The notes under the pieces: generated by a model | Told to the model about the DNA's origin: nothing | Databases searched by the model: none | What the model saw: the letters and a program-made list of their open reading frames with translations, nothing else | DNA from: CAVXFL01 sp963761015 | GTDB lineage: Bacteria > Pseudomonadota > Alphaproteobacteria > Acetobacterales > Acetobacteraceae | Assembly (NCBI GenBank): GCA_963761015.1 | Contig: CAVXFL010000015.1 | Location: forward strand, 62,001-126,000 | DNA: 64,000 bases | Direction of reading: 5' to 3' | Program-made: the position numbers and the translations under genes | In this document: in pieces, positions 54,693 through 63,895 of the stretch | How positions within the stretch are numbered: position 1 is the stretch's first letter | Layout of the letters: each line of letters starts with the position of its first letter

Positions 54693-56933
54693 TCAGCCGA
54701 ACCGGCCGGAGCGGGGGAAGCCGTTCGGCGCGAGGCGGCCGGCCTGGCCGCGATTGCCGAGCCAGTCCCTGAGCGCGGTCTCGGTGCGGACCCGCTCGCC
54801 GATGCGCCAGGTCAGGCCGTCGGCGAGGCGGAACACCTTCGCGTCGGACAGCCCGCCCTCGGCGTAGCGTTGCAGGATGACGCCCGAGCCGCGCGCCATC
54901 TCCGGCACCTGGTCGAGCGGGAAAATCAGGAGCTTGCGGTTCCGGCCGACCACCGCGACATGGTCGCCCTCGGCCGGGACGCACAGGGCGGCTTCCTCGT
55001 CGGGCTTCAGGTTCAGCACCTGCTTGCCCGCGCGCCGCTCGGCCACCAGATCCTCGGCCCGGGTCACGAACCCGCGCCCGGCGGAGGTGGCGAGAAGGTA
55101 GCGCTGCCCCTCGCGCAGCACGAACAGCGCGGCCACGTCGTCCTCGTTGGACATCTCGGCGGCGAGCCGCACCGGCTGCCCGTCGCCGCGGCCGCGCGGC
55201 AGGTCCGACGCCTTCAGCGTATGCGCGCGGCCGTTGGTGGCGAACAGGCAGAGCCGGTCGGTGGTCTCGCACGGCACCAACAACCGCAGCCGGTCGCCTT
55301 CCTTGAACTTCAGCCCTGCCCCGTGCGCCGACACGGGGTCCGCCGGGTCCACCGACTGGCCACGCACCGCGCGGATCCAGCCCTTGTCGGACAGAATGAC
55401 CGTGATCGGCTCGCGCTCGACCAGCGCCTCGGTCGCCACCGCCACCTCGGCGGGCGCGCTGGCGAGCATCGTGCGCCGGGCGCCGAGCGGGCCGGTGCCG
55501 AACTTCTTGCGCGTCTCCTCCAGTTCCTCGGCGATGCGGTTCCAGCGCAGCGCGTCGTCCTTCAACAACGCCACGATCTCGCGCCGCTCCCTGGTGAGCG
55601 ACTTGTGCTCCTTGCGGATCTCCATCTCTTCCAGCTTGCGCAGGCTGCGCAGCCGCATGTTCAGGATGGCCTCCGCCTGCATGTCGCTCAGCTCGAAGCG
55701 CGCGATCAGCCGCGGCTTCGGCTCGTCCTCCTCGCGGATGATGCGGATGACCTCGTCGAGGTTGAGATAAACGGAAAGGTAGCCATCGAGGATTTCCAGC
55801 CGCCGCTCGATGGCCGCGAGCCGGTGGCGCGAGCGGCGGATCAACACCTCGTGCCGGTGATCCAGCCACGCTTTCAGCACGTCGCGCAGCCCCATGACGC
55901 GCGGCGTGCGCGTGGCGTCCAGCACGTTCATGTTGAGCGGGAAACGCGTTTCCAGTTGCGTCGCGCGGAACAGCGTGTGCATCAGCACGTCCGGCTCGGC
56001 GCCGCGCGATTTCGGCTCGAGCACGAGCCGAACCTGCTCCGTGCTTTCGTCGCGCACGTCGCCGAGCAGCGGCAGCTTCTTGTCCTCCAGAAGTTGCGCG
56101 ATCTGCTCGACCAGCTTCGACTTGCTCACCTGGTAGGGTATTTCGCTGACGACGATCTGCCAGGTGCCGTGCTTGCCGCGCTCCACCGCCCATTTCGCGC
56201 GCAGACGGAACCCGCCGCGGCCGGTTTCGTACGCGGCAAGAATGTTTTCCGCATCCTCGGCCACGGTGCCGCCGGTGGGAAAATCCGGGCCAGGCATGTG
56301 CCGCAGCAGATCCGCCGTGGTCGCGTTCGGGTGGCGCACCAGATGCAAGGCGGCGGCGCAGATCTCGCCGGCGTTGTGCGACGGAATGCTGGTGGCCATG
56401 CCGACCGCGATGCCGGCGGCGCCGTTGGCGAGCAGGTTCGGGAACGCGGCCGGCAGCACCACCGGCTCGTTCTCCTCGCCGTCGTAGTTCGGGCGGAAAT
56501 CGACCGCGTCGTCCTCGATGCCGGAAAGCAGCGCGCGCGCCACTTCGGTCAGCCGCGCCTCGGTGTAGCGCATCGCGGCGGCGTTATCGCCGTCGATATT
56601 GCCGAAATTGCCCTGGCCTTCGACCAGCGGATAGCGCGCGGCGAAATCCTGGGCCAGCCGGACCAGCGCCTCGTAGACCGCCGCGTCGCCGTGCGGATGA
56701 AACTTGCCGATCACGTCGCCGACGACGCGGGCGCATTTCTTGAACCCGGCGGTCGGGTCGAGGCGCAACTGGTGCATGGCGTAGATCAGCCGCCGATGCA
56801 CCGGCTTCAGCCCGTCGCGCACATCGGGCAGGCTGCGCGACATGATGGTGGAGAGCGCGTAGGCGAGATACCGCTCGCTCAGCGCATCCGCGAGCGGCGC
56901 GTCCTCGATGCGTCCGGTCAGGTCGTCAGGCAT
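54693..56933 (-). CDS. parC: DNA topoisomerase IV subunit A
   Basis: A 746-residue type II topoisomerase A subunit that decatenates daughter chromosomes with ParE. The active-site tyrosine is Y123 (AAAMRYTEARLT). The quinolone-region sequence is HPHGDAAVYEALV with alanine-alanine-valine where many enzymes have serine. The length is typical of the short alphaproteobacterial ParC rather than GyrA, and no GyrA box (QRRGGKG) is present. It overlaps recO by 16 bp. Last gene of the housekeeping run. Confidence 0.93.
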   Translation of the reverse strand: MPDDLTGRIEDAPLADALSERYLAYALSTIMSRSLPDVRDGLKPVHRRLIYAMHQLRLDPTAGFKKCARVVGDVIGKFHPHGDAAVYEALVRLAQDFAARYPLVEGQGNFGNIDGDNAAAMRYTEARLTEVARALLSGIEDDAVDFRPNYDGEENEPVVLPAAFPNLLANGAAGIAVGMATSIPSHNAGEICAAALHLVRHPNATTADLLRHMPGPDFPTGGTVAEDAENILAAYETGRGGFRLRAKWAVERGKHGTWQIVVSEIPYQVSKSKLVEQIAQLLEDKKLPLLGDVRDESTEQVRLVLEPKSRGAEPDVLMHTLFRATQLETRFPLNMNVLDATRTPRVMGLRDVLKAWLDHRHEVLIRRSRHRLAAIERRLEILDGYLSVYLNLDEVIRIIREEDEPKPRLIARFELSDMQAEAILNMRLRSLRKLEEMEIRKEHKSLTRERREIVALLKDDALRWNRIAEELEETRKKFGTGPLGARRTMLASAPAEVAVATEALVEREPITVILSDKGWIRAVRGQSVDPADPVSAHGAGLKFKEGDRLRLLVPCETTDRLCLFATNGRAHTLKASDLPRGRGDGQPVRLAAEMSNEDDVAALFVLREGQRYLLATSAGRGFVTRAEDLVAERRAGKQVLNLKPDEEAALCVPAEGDHVAVVGRNRKLLIFPLDQVPEMARGSGVILQRYAEGGLSDAKVFRLADGLTWRIGERVRTETALRDWLGNRGQAGRLAPNGFPRSGRFG

Positions 56934-57691
56934 TCGGGCTCGGGCTTCGCCGCTTCCGTGGCTGGCGTCTCCGCCAGCCGGCAGACGCGGTCATAAAGGT
57001 CGAGGCGCGCGGCAGGCAGCGGCCGGTGGTGCTGACCGAAGGCGTCGCGCGCCAGGAAATGGCCGGTGAGAAGCAGCCCGTCGCGCCAATCCGCAGGCCC
57101 GCCGGCATCGCCGTCGCGCAGGAACGCCGGCAGGCGCAGCAGGCGCGATTTCCACGCCCCGGCTCCGCCATCGGATACCGCCCGCCCGGTTTTCGGCGAC
57201 ACCCAGACAAGGCCGCTGGTCTCGCCGGTCACCGTGCAGCGGGAAAAATCGAGCCCGTAGCCGAGATCGGCCAAGACATCCGTCTCCCAGCGCACCAACT
57301 CGCCCAGGATGTCGGAGTTGTGCGCCAGATTCGCAAGCAGGCGTAGCAACCCGGCGAACAGGCGGGGATGCGGCTCGCGCTCGGGCAGCGCGCCCTCGGC
57401 GACGGCGCAGGCCGCCGAGAGCACGGCGAGCCGCAACGGCTCGTCCAGCACCAGCGCCGCCGTGGCATAGGCCAGCTCGCCGGAAAAGCTGCCGAGCTGC
57501 TCGGGCAGCCGCGCCACCCAGCGCGCCTGGATCAGATTTCCCCGCTGCCAGATCGCCGCGTTGCGCCGCCCGGACCCACCACGCGCCAGCCCGCGATGGC
57601 GCCCCTGCGCCTCGGTCAGCACGGTCGCGATGGCGTCGCCCTCACCGTAGGGGCGAACGTCGAGCACGATCGCGGGGGCTTCCCACTCCAC
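56918..57691 (-). CDS. recO: DNA repair protein RecO
   Basis: A 257-residue recombination mediator of the RecFOR pathway. The N-terminal OB fold begins EWEAPAIVLDVRPYGEGDAI, followed by GLARGGSGRRNAAIWQRGN; the helical C-terminal part includes LRLAVLSAACAVAEGALPER. The usual zinc-binding cysteines are largely missing (only FSRCTVTGETSGL), common in this lineage. It overlaps parC, and a gap of about 84 bp separates it from era. Confidence 0.88.
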   Translation of the reverse strand: MEWEAPAIVLDVRPYGEGDAIATVLTEAQGRHRGLARGGSGRRNAAIWQRGNLIQARWVARLPEQLGSFSGELAYATAALVLDEPLRLAVLSAACAVAEGALPEREPHPRLFAGLLRLLANLAHNSDILGELVRWETDVLADLGYGLDFSRCTVTGETSGLVWVSPKTGRAVSDGGAGAWKSRLLRLPAFLRDGDAGGPADWRDGLLLTGHFLARDAFGQHHRPLPAARLDLYDRVCRLAETPATEAAKPEPECLTT

Positions 57692-57775
57692 TGGTTCTCA
57701 TCTCCTCGCCGAGCCGGTGATGGCGTGCGACGCAGATGCGGGTTGCGGCTTTCGCCGGGGCGGGCCGGTCGACGT

Positions 57776-58669
57776 TCAAGGCGGATGTTCCAACCCCATC
57801 TCCCGCAACCGCCGCCTGTCCTCATCCCAGCCCGGCCGATCCCGGACCTGCAAGAACAAATGCACGGGGCGCTCGAAGATCGCCGACAGTTCGCGCCGCG
57901 CCCGCGCGCCGATCTCGCGAATCTGCCGCCCGCCCTCGCCGATCAGAATCGCCTTTTGCCCGGGGCGCGAGACCCTGACGGTTGCGTCGATCCGCACCGA
58001 GCCATCCGGCCGTTCCTGGAAACTGTCGGTCACGACGTCGGCGGCGTACGGGATCTCGTCGCGGGTTTGCAGAAACACCTGCTCGCGCACGATCTCCGCC
58101 GCCATGATGCGGTCAGGCAGGTTCGTCAGGTCGTCGTCCGGATAGAGATGCGGCCCCTCCGGCACCGCACGCGCCAGCGCATCGAGCAGGTCGTCCACCC
58201 CGTCGCCGGAGTTCGCGGCGATCATATAGGTCGCCTCGAAGGGGACGAGCGCGGACAGCGACACCGTCAACGGCAGCAGGCTTTCCCGCCGCACCAGATC
58301 GATCTTGTTGAGCACCAGCCAGGCGCGGCGGCCGAGTTCGCGACGCCGCATGGCGATCTCCGCCACATCGTCCGTGATCCCCCGCTTCGCATCGACCAGG
58401 AAAAGAGTGAGATCGGCGTCCGCCGCGCCGCTCCAGGCCGCGGCGACCATGGCCCGGTCCAAGGCGCGGCGCGGGCGGAAAATCCCGGGTGTGTCGACCA
58501 GCAGGATTTGCGCCTCGCCGCGCGGCACGATGCCGAGCACGCGAAACCGCGTCGTCTGCGCCTTGGGGCTGACGATCGACAGCTTCGCCCCGGCCATGCG
58601 GTTCAAGAGCGTGGACTTGCCGGCATTCGCCGCGCCGACGATGGCCACGTAACCGCATCGCGAGCTCAT
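57776..58669 (-). CDS. era: GTPase Era
   Basis: A 297-residue GTPase that binds the 3' end of 16S rRNA and helps 30S maturation. G1 GAANAGKS is at residues 12-19, G3 DTPG at 59-62, G4 NKID at 121-124. The KH domain carries GQKAILIGEGGRQIREIG. ATG 58669 overlaps the stop of rnc (ATGA), preserving the classical rnc-era coupling. Confidence 0.93.
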   Translation of the reverse strand: MSSRCGYVAIVGAANAGKSTLLNRMAGAKLSIVSPKAQTTRFRVLGIVPRGEAQILLVDTPGIFRPRRALDRAMVAAAWSGAADADLTLFLVDAKRGITDDVAEIAMRRRELGRRAWLVLNKIDLVRRESLLPLTVSLSALVPFEATYMIAANSGDGVDDLLDALARAVPEGPHLYPDDDLTNLPDRIMAAEIVREQVFLQTRDEIPYAADVVTDSFQERPDGSVRIDATVRVSRPGQKAILIGEGGRQIREIGARARRELSAIFERPVHLFLQVRDRPGWDEDRRRLREMGLEHPP

Positions 58670-59331
58670 GGCGCCAATTGGCCCATCAGGTCGATGGCGG
58701 CGGCCTGCTCGGCGGCGCGCTTGGTGCCGGCCGTGCCGGTGCCCTCGCGCCCGTCGACCGCGACCGTGACCACGAACACCGGCGAATGCGGCGGCCCCTG
58801 GCGCGAGGCCAGTTCGTAGGCCGGCAACGGCAGTCCCTTGGCCTGCGCCCATTCCTGCAACGCCGTCTTGGCGTCCTTCGGCGGCTCGAGTTGGGCGGCC
58901 ATGACGGGCTCCCAGGCGCGGCGGACGAAGCCCCGCGCCGGCTCCAGCCCGCCGTCCAGATACAGCGCCCCGATCGCCGCTTCGAGCGCGTCGGCGAGCA
59001 CCGTGGCGCGGCGTTTCACCCCGGCCCGCGCCTCGCCGGGGGCGACCGCCAGCGAGGCCGGCAGCGCGATGGCGCCGGCGATCTCCGCCAGCACCGGCTG
59101 CGAGACCAGCCAGGCAAGCCGGCGGCCGAGCGCGCCTTCCTGCTCGTTCGGAAAGCGCTCGGCGAGCCACTCGGCGATCAACAGGCCGAGCACACGGTCG
59201 CCGACGAACTCCAGCCGCTCGTTCGAGCCGGCCCCGGCGCGGCCGCGGGCGGCCGAGCGGTGTGTCAGCGCCTCGCGCAGCAGGTCGGGCCTGGCGAAGC
59301 GATGCCCGAGAACCGCCTCGGCCGCCGGCAA
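58666..59331 (-). CDS. rnc: Ribonuclease III
   Basis: A 221-residue double-strand-specific endoribonuclease for rRNA and mRNA processing. The catalytic signature is NERLEFVGDRVLGLLIAEWL (residues about 40-60), followed by the second acidic site LADALEAAIGALYLDGG and a C-terminal dsRNA-binding domain (ALQEWAQAKGLPLPAYEL, GTKRAAEQAAAIDLM). The TTG at 59331 is chosen because AAGGA lies about 7 nt upstream and no ATG exists in the right place; it lies 24 bp after lepB. Confidence 0.9.
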   Translation of the reverse strand: MPAAEAVLGHRFARPDLLREALTHRSAARGRAGAGSNERLEFVGDRVLGLLIAEWLAERFPNEQEGALGRRLAWLVSQPVLAEIAGAIALPASLAVAPGEARAGVKRRATVLADALEAAIGALYLDGGLEPARGFVRRAWEPVMAAQLEPPKDAKTALQEWAQAKGLPLPAYELASRQGPPHSPVFVVTVAVDGREGTGTAGTKRAAEQAAAIDLMGQLAP

Positions 59332-59354
59332 CCCGGATTCCTTCGCCGACTCCG

Positions 59355-60089
59355 TCAGTGAATCCCCGTGAACAGCCGGTTCCAACGGATGTCGAACGGC
59401 CATTCCCAGAACTGCCACCACGGGTAGTCGCCATTGACCGACAGGAAGAGGAATTCCGCGCGGCCGACCAGGTTCTGTAGCGGAATGAATCCGACCGCGT
59501 TCATGTAGCGGCTGTCCTGGCTGTTGTCGCGGTTGTCGCCCATGGCGAACACCGAGCCCGGCGGCACCACGTACACCGGCGTATTGTTGGCAAACCCCTC
59601 GTCGGTGAGCTTGCAAATCGGGTGCCGCGCGCCGTGCGGCAGAACCTCGATGTAGCGTTTCGCCAGCATCACGCGCCCTTCGTCCTCGGCGCGGCATTCG
59701 CCGGCGGGCTCGCGCGGCACTTCCTGGCCGTTGATGTAGAGCTCGCCCTGCTTCACCTGTATACGGTCGCCGGGCAATCCGATGATACGCTTGATGTAAT
59801 CGATGTTGGTGTCGCGCGGCAGCTTGAACACGACCACGTCGCCGCGCCTCGGGACGCTGCCGAGAATGCGGCCGGAAAACAGATCCGGCGAGAACGGAAA
59901 CGAATACCGCGAATAGCCGTAACTCCATTTGGCGACGAACAGGTAATCGCCCACCAGCAGGGTCGGAATCATCGAGCCCGAGGGAATGTTGAACGGCTCC
60001 AGCAGGAAAGTGCGGATGCCGATCGCGATCAGGCCGGCGTAGATGATAGTCTTTACGTTTTCGAGCAGGCCGGACTTGCGCTTCGCCAT
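59355..60089 (-). CDS. lepB: Signal peptidase I
   Basis: A 244-residue membrane protease that cleaves Sec and Tat signal peptides. One transmembrane helix (residues 12-31) precedes the catalytic serine S39 (IPSGSMIPTL). The general-base lysine is K100 (DYIKRIIGLPGD), and the late box MGDNRDNSQDSR is complete. ATG 60089 is chosen over 60116 since the family starts shortly before the helix. Confidence 0.93.
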   Translation of the reverse strand: MAKRKSGLLENVKTIIYAGLIAIGIRTFLLEPFNIPSGSMIPTLLVGDYLFVAKWSYGYSRYSFPFSPDLFSGRILGSVPRRGDVVVFKLPRDTNIDYIKRIIGLPGDRIQVKQGELYINGQEVPREPAGECRAEDEGRVMLAKRYIEVLPHGARHPICKLTDEGFANNTPVYVVPPGSVFAMGDNRDNSQDSRYMNAVGFIPLQNLVGRAEFLFLSVNGDYPWWQFWEWPFDIRWNRLFTGIH

Positions 60090-60179
60090 GCCGACAGGTT
60101 TTCCGGTTGGACGCATAGAACTCTACAATGGTTGGATTGGGAAGAAGCGGCGGATGAAGCCCCCCGGCCCGCCGCCATG
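60090..60179. other. Short spacer lepB-acpS
   Basis: Ninety bases without a gene. No clear promoter or terminator; the genes run in the same direction and may be co-transcribed. Confidence 0.4.
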
Positions 60180-60602
60180 TCAAGCGACCGACGGCGCCTC
60201 CGCCCGTGCGGCGGAAATGATAACCTGCGCGTACGCGTAGGGATACTCGTCCGTCATGCTGAGCGCGAGTTGCGCCGCCATCCCCGGGGGCGTGATCGCC
60301 GCCAGCCGCGCCGCCGCCCCGCCGGTCAGCATCAGCGTCGGCTGGCCGGACGGCAGGTTCACGACGCCGAGATCGGAGAAGAAGACGCCGTGCCGAAACC
60401 CGGTGCCGAGCGCCTTGGCGCAGGCCTCCTTGGCCGCGAAGCGCTTGGCGTAGGTGCCGGCCCGCAGCTTCTCGGCGCGGCACTCGGCCTTGCGCCGTTC
60501 GACCTCGGTGAAGACGCGGGCGAGAAACCGTTCGCCGTGCCGGGCGATGGCCGCCTCGATGCGCCGGATGTCGCAGATGTCGGAGCCCAGGCCCAGAATC
60601 AA
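60180..60602 (-). CDS. acpS: Holo-[acyl-carrier-protein] synthase
   Basis: A 140-residue phosphopantetheinyl transferase that activates ACP from CoA. Signature ILGLGSDICDIRRIE at the N-terminus (Asp for Mg binding) and FAAKEACAKALGTGF (Glu and Lys). The TTG at 60602 gives the family-typical N-terminus; an alternative TTG at 60632 overlaps the rel stop (TTGA) and would add 10 residues with coupling. It might also serve the carrier domain at 28362, although NRPS carriers usually need a Sfp-type enzyme. Confidence 0.88.
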   Translation of the reverse strand: MILGLGSDICDIRRIEAAIARHGERFLARVFTEVERRKAECRAEKLRAGTYAKRFAAKEACAKALGTGFRHGVFFSDLGVVNLPSGQPTLMLTGGAAARLAAITPPGMAAQLALSMTDEYPYAYAQVIISAARAEAPSVA

Positions 60603-60628
60603 CGCCGAGGGGATGCGGTCGGCGACGA

Positions 60629-62905
60629 TCAACCGCGTGCCCGCTCGACCTGGGAGATGTAGGGCGCGGCGCGCAAACCGGCGATTACCGTGTTCAGGTG
60701 GCGCGCGTCGCGCACCTCCACGTCCACCAGCGTCTCGAAGAAATCCTGCTGGCGGTTGACGATGCGCAGATTGGCAACCGCGCCGTCGTGCTTGGCGATG
60801 GCGTTCGCCAGGCTCGCCAAGGCGCCCGGCTCGTTCACGGAGATGACGCTGATCCGCCCGGTATGACCGGCCGTGCCCTTTTCGCGCCCGAACGCCGAGG
60901 TATCCCAATCCACGTCGATGAAGCGCTCCGGGGTCGTGGCGAAGCTTTCCAAGGTGCTGCAGTCGCGGGTGTGGATGGTGACGCCCTTGCCGGTGGTGAT
61001 GATGCCGACGATGGCATCGCCCGGCAGCGGGTGGCAGCAGCCGGCGTAATACACCGCCATGCCGGCGACCAGTCCCGTGACCGGCATCTCGCCCGCCGAG
61101 CGGGACGTGGTCTTGGCGCCGGCCCGGAGCAGCGACGGCGGCACCCGCGGCGTGCGCGCCTGCCGCAGTTCCGGATAGGCGGCGTACACCACGTCCTTCG
61201 GGCCGGCATTGCCGGCGCCGACCGCGACGTAGAGATCGTCCAGGGTGGCCGCCTTCAGGGTTTTCAGGACGGAGTCCAGCACGCGCTCGCTGCCGTCCAC
61301 GCCTTCCTGGCGGAACGCCTTGGCCAGCATGGCGCGGCCTTCGTCCAGATGCTGCTGGCGCTGCTGCTGGTGGACATAGCGGCGGATGCGGGCGCGCGCC
61401 TTGCCGGTGACGACGAAGCGCTCCCATTGCGGCGACGGCGTGCCACCGCGGGCGGTCATGATCTCCACCTGATCGCCGTTCTGCAGTTGGTAGCGCAGCG
61501 GCATCAGCCGGCCGTTGATCTTGCCGCCGACGCAGGAATCGCCGATCTCGCTGTGCACGGCGTAGGCGAAATCGACCGGTGTCGCGCCGCGCGGCAGTTG
61601 GATGAGCTGCCCCTTCGGCGTAAAGCAGAAGACTTGGTCCTCGTAGAGTTCGAGCTTAGTGTTTTCCAGGAATTCGTCGGGCGCCGAGGAGTTGTCGAGG
61701 ATTTCCAGCAGATCCTGGACCCAACGGAATTTCTGCGCCTCCTTCAGGTTGGCCGGCGCGGCATTGCCGTTGAACTTGTAGAACCAGTGCGCGGCGACGC
61801 CGTTCTCCGCGATCTCGTGCATATCCGCGGTGCGGATCTGCAATTCGATTTTTTGGTTGCTCGGCTCGCGCAGCGTCACGCCCGTGTGCAGGCTCTGGTA
61901 CAGATTGGATTTCGGGGTGGAAATATAGTCCTTGAACCGCCCGGCGATCACCGGGAACGCCGAATGCACTGCGCCGAGCGCGGCGTAGCAGGTCTCGCGC
62001 GTCGGCACGACGATGCGGAACGCCATGATGTCGGAAAGCTGCTCGAACGCCACGTTGCGCCGCTGCATCTTCTCCCAGATCGAAAACGGCGACTTCTCGC
62101 GCCCGGTCACCTCCACGACGGTGACGCCGGCCTCCTCGCAAACGCGGCGGAGTTCGGCCTTCACTTCCGCGATCACGTCGGCGCCCTGGCCGCGCAGGAA
62201 ATTCAACCGCGCCTGAATGGTCTCGTACGCCTCGGGCTCCAGATGCGCGAAGGCCAGCGTCTGCAACTCGATCTTCACCCGCTCCATGCCGATGCGTTCA
62301 GCCAGCGGCGCGTAGATCTCCATCGTCTCGCGCGCGATGCGGCGGCGGCGCTCGGGGTCGCGCACGTGATGCAGGGTGCGCATGTTGTGCAGCCGGTCCG
62401 CGAGCTTGACCAGCAAGACGCGGATATCCTTGCTGATCGCCAGCACCAGCTTGCGGAAGTTCTCCGCCTGCTTGGTGCGATCGGATTGCAGCTCGAGCCG
62501 CGTCAGCTTGGTGACGCCGTCCACCAGACTGGCGATTTCCGGGCCGAAGCGCTGGCGAACATCGGCCAGGGTGACCGGCGTGTCCTCGATCACGTCGTGC
62601 AGCAGGCCGGTGACGATGCTGCGGGTGTCCAGCCGGTAGCCGGCCAGGATATCGGCCACCGCGACCGGATGCGTGATGTAGGGATCGCCGTTGTCGCGAA
62701 GCTGACCGGAATGGGCCTGCCGGGCGAGGGCGTAGCCGGCCTCGATCAGCCCGGCATCCGCCTTGGGATCGTAGGCGAGCACCTTCTCGACCAGATCGAA
62801 CCGGCCGATGGCGTCAGCGTGCGCGGCATGGTCGGCGGCGGAGACCGAGCCCTCGGGCAAACGGACGGGCGCCGAGCCGGACGGACCGGGGACGCCCGCG
62901 CTCAT
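60629..62905 (-). CDS. rel: Bifunctional (p)ppGpp synthetase/hydrolase
   Basis: A 758-residue Rel/SpoT protein controlling the stringent response. The HD hydrolase domain (THPVAVADILAGYRLD, LLHDVIEDTP) is intact, as is the synthetase domain (RFKDYISTPKSNLYQSLHTG). TGS (VFCFTPKGQLIQLPRGATPV), a zinc-finger/ZFD segment (YYAGCCHPLPGDAIVG) and an ACT domain (ISVISVNEPGALASLANAIA) follow. Both activities are therefore expected, as is usual for the single Rel enzyme of alphaproteobacteria. It is co-directional with rpoZ. Confidence 0.92.
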   Translation of the reverse strand: MSAGVPGPSGSAPVRLPEGSVSAADHAAHADAIGRFDLVEKVLAYDPKADAGLIEAGYALARQAHSGQLRDNGDPYITHPVAVADILAGYRLDTRSIVTGLLHDVIEDTPVTLADVRQRFGPEIASLVDGVTKLTRLELQSDRTKQAENFRKLVLAISKDIRVLLVKLADRLHNMRTLHHVRDPERRRRIARETMEIYAPLAERIGMERVKIELQTLAFAHLEPEAYETIQARLNFLRGQGADVIAEVKAELRRVCEEAGVTVVEVTGREKSPFSIWEKMQRRNVAFEQLSDIMAFRIVVPTRETCYAALGAVHSAFPVIAGRFKDYISTPKSNLYQSLHTGVTLREPSNQKIELQIRTADMHEIAENGVAAHWFYKFNGNAAPANLKEAQKFRWVQDLLEILDNSSAPDEFLENTKLELYEDQVFCFTPKGQLIQLPRGATPVDFAYAVHSEIGDSCVGGKINGRLMPLRYQLQNGDQVEIMTARGGTPSPQWERFVVTGKARARIRRYVHQQQRQQHLDEGRAMLAKAFRQEGVDGSERVLDSVLKTLKAATLDDLYVAVGAGNAGPKDVVYAAYPELRQARTPRVPPSLLRAGAKTTSRSAGEMPVTGLVAGMAVYYAGCCHPLPGDAIVGIITTGKGVTIHTRDCSTLESFATTPERFIDVDWDTSAFGREKGTAGHTGRISVISVNEPGALASLANAIAKHDGAVANLRIVNRQQDFFETLVDVEVRDARHLNTVIAGLRAAPYISQVERARG

Positions 62906-62911
62906 CGGAGG

Positions 62912-63319
62912 CTACTGTCGCGCGCGGCCGCCGAGTTCCGCCTCGATGGCCGCGTCGATGTCGTCGGGCGAGCCCCCCTCGCCTTCCACCGCGAGATTGG
63001 CCGCTTCCTCTTCCGCCGACATGTCCTGAATGCCGAAAATGTTCTGATCGGTCGGGATGAGGTCCAGCACCTCCTCGTCGGCCGGCTCGGGCTCCGGCGC
63101 GCGCGAGAGCGACTTGATCAGATCCTGCTCGACCTTGGGCAGCGAGATCGTCGCATCGGCAATTTCCCTGAGCGCGACGACCGGGTTCTTGTCGTCGTCG
63201 CGGTCGACCGTCAGTTCCTCGCCCCGACTCAGGTTGCGCGCCCGCTGCGCGGCGAACAGCACCAACTCGAAGCGATTCGGAACCTTCTGAACGCAGTCTT
63301 CGACGGTCACGCGCGCCAT
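62912..63319 (-). CDS. rpoZ: RNA polymerase omega subunit
   Basis: A 135-residue omega subunit that stabilises beta' and contributes to ppGpp binding. The family start MARVTVEDCVQKVPNRFELV and the next helix (LFAAQRARNLSRGEELTVDR) are clear. An acidic C-terminal extension (from residue 85, PEPEPADEEVLDLIPTDQNI) is longer than in E. coli, as in other alphaproteobacteria. ATG 63319 is chosen. It lies 6 bp before rel, the classical rpoZ-spoT pair. Confidence 0.9.
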   Translation of the reverse strand: MARVTVEDCVQKVPNRFELVLFAAQRARNLSRGEELTVDRDDDKNPVVALREIADATISLPKVEQDLIKSLSRAPEPEPADEEVLDLIPTDQNIFGIQDMSAEEEAANLAVEGEGGSPDDIDAAIEAELGGRARQ

Positions 63320-63388
63320 GCGGTCAAACTCCGGGCATACGGATAGGGGAACTCCGGAAATAATCGAGCAATGCTGCAAATTCAACCA

Positions 63389-63895
63389 TCATCCGGCCTC
63401 GCGCTCCGGCAATGGCCGAATGTCCTGCGCCGGCAGGGCCTGCAACATGTCGCCTAAGCTGCGTCGCAGACGCGGATGCACCCATTCGGGTTCCACATCC
63501 CGCAGCGGCACCAGCACGAAGGCACGCTCATGCGCGCGTGGATGCGGCAGCACCGGATCGGGGGTGTCCCGCACCTGCCCGTCGATGTCGATGATGTCGA
63601 GATCGAGCGGCCGCGCGGCGTTGCGCGCGCCGCGCACCCGCCCCGCCTCGGCCTCGATGTCGTTCAGCCGCGCCAGCAGCCATGCGGCATCCGCCGTGCC
63701 AGCGAACCGCGCGACGCCGTTCACATAGTTCGGCTGATCCGAAACCGGCACCGGCGGGGTCTCGTACCAGCGCGAGATGGTACACGATCCCAGCCCCGGC
63801 AGGGCGGCGAGCTTGCGGACCGCCTCGCGGCAGGTCTCGATCGGCGACGAACCGTGGGGCGCCGGCAAGTTGGCCCCGATCGCAACGAGGATCAT
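63389..63895 (-). CDS. folK: 2-amino-4-hydroxy-6-hydroxymethyldihydropteridine pyrophosphokinase
   Basis: A 168-residue HPPK that transfers pyrophosphate from ATP to the pterin in folate synthesis. The N-terminal IGANL, the pterin loop RWYETPPVP and the ATP/Mg motif RPLDLDIIDID are present, then PHPRAHERAFVLVPL. ATG 63895 is chosen over 63913. It precedes rpoZ by about 70 bp. Confidence 0.92.
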   Translation of the reverse strand: MILVAIGANLPAPHGSSPIETCREAVRKLAALPGLGSCTISRWYETPPVPVSDQPNYVNGVARFAGTADAAWLLARLNDIEAEAGRVRGARNAARPLDLDIIDIDGQVRDTPDPVLPHPRAHERAFVLVPLRDVEPEWVHPRLRRSLGDMLQALPAQDIRPLPEREAG

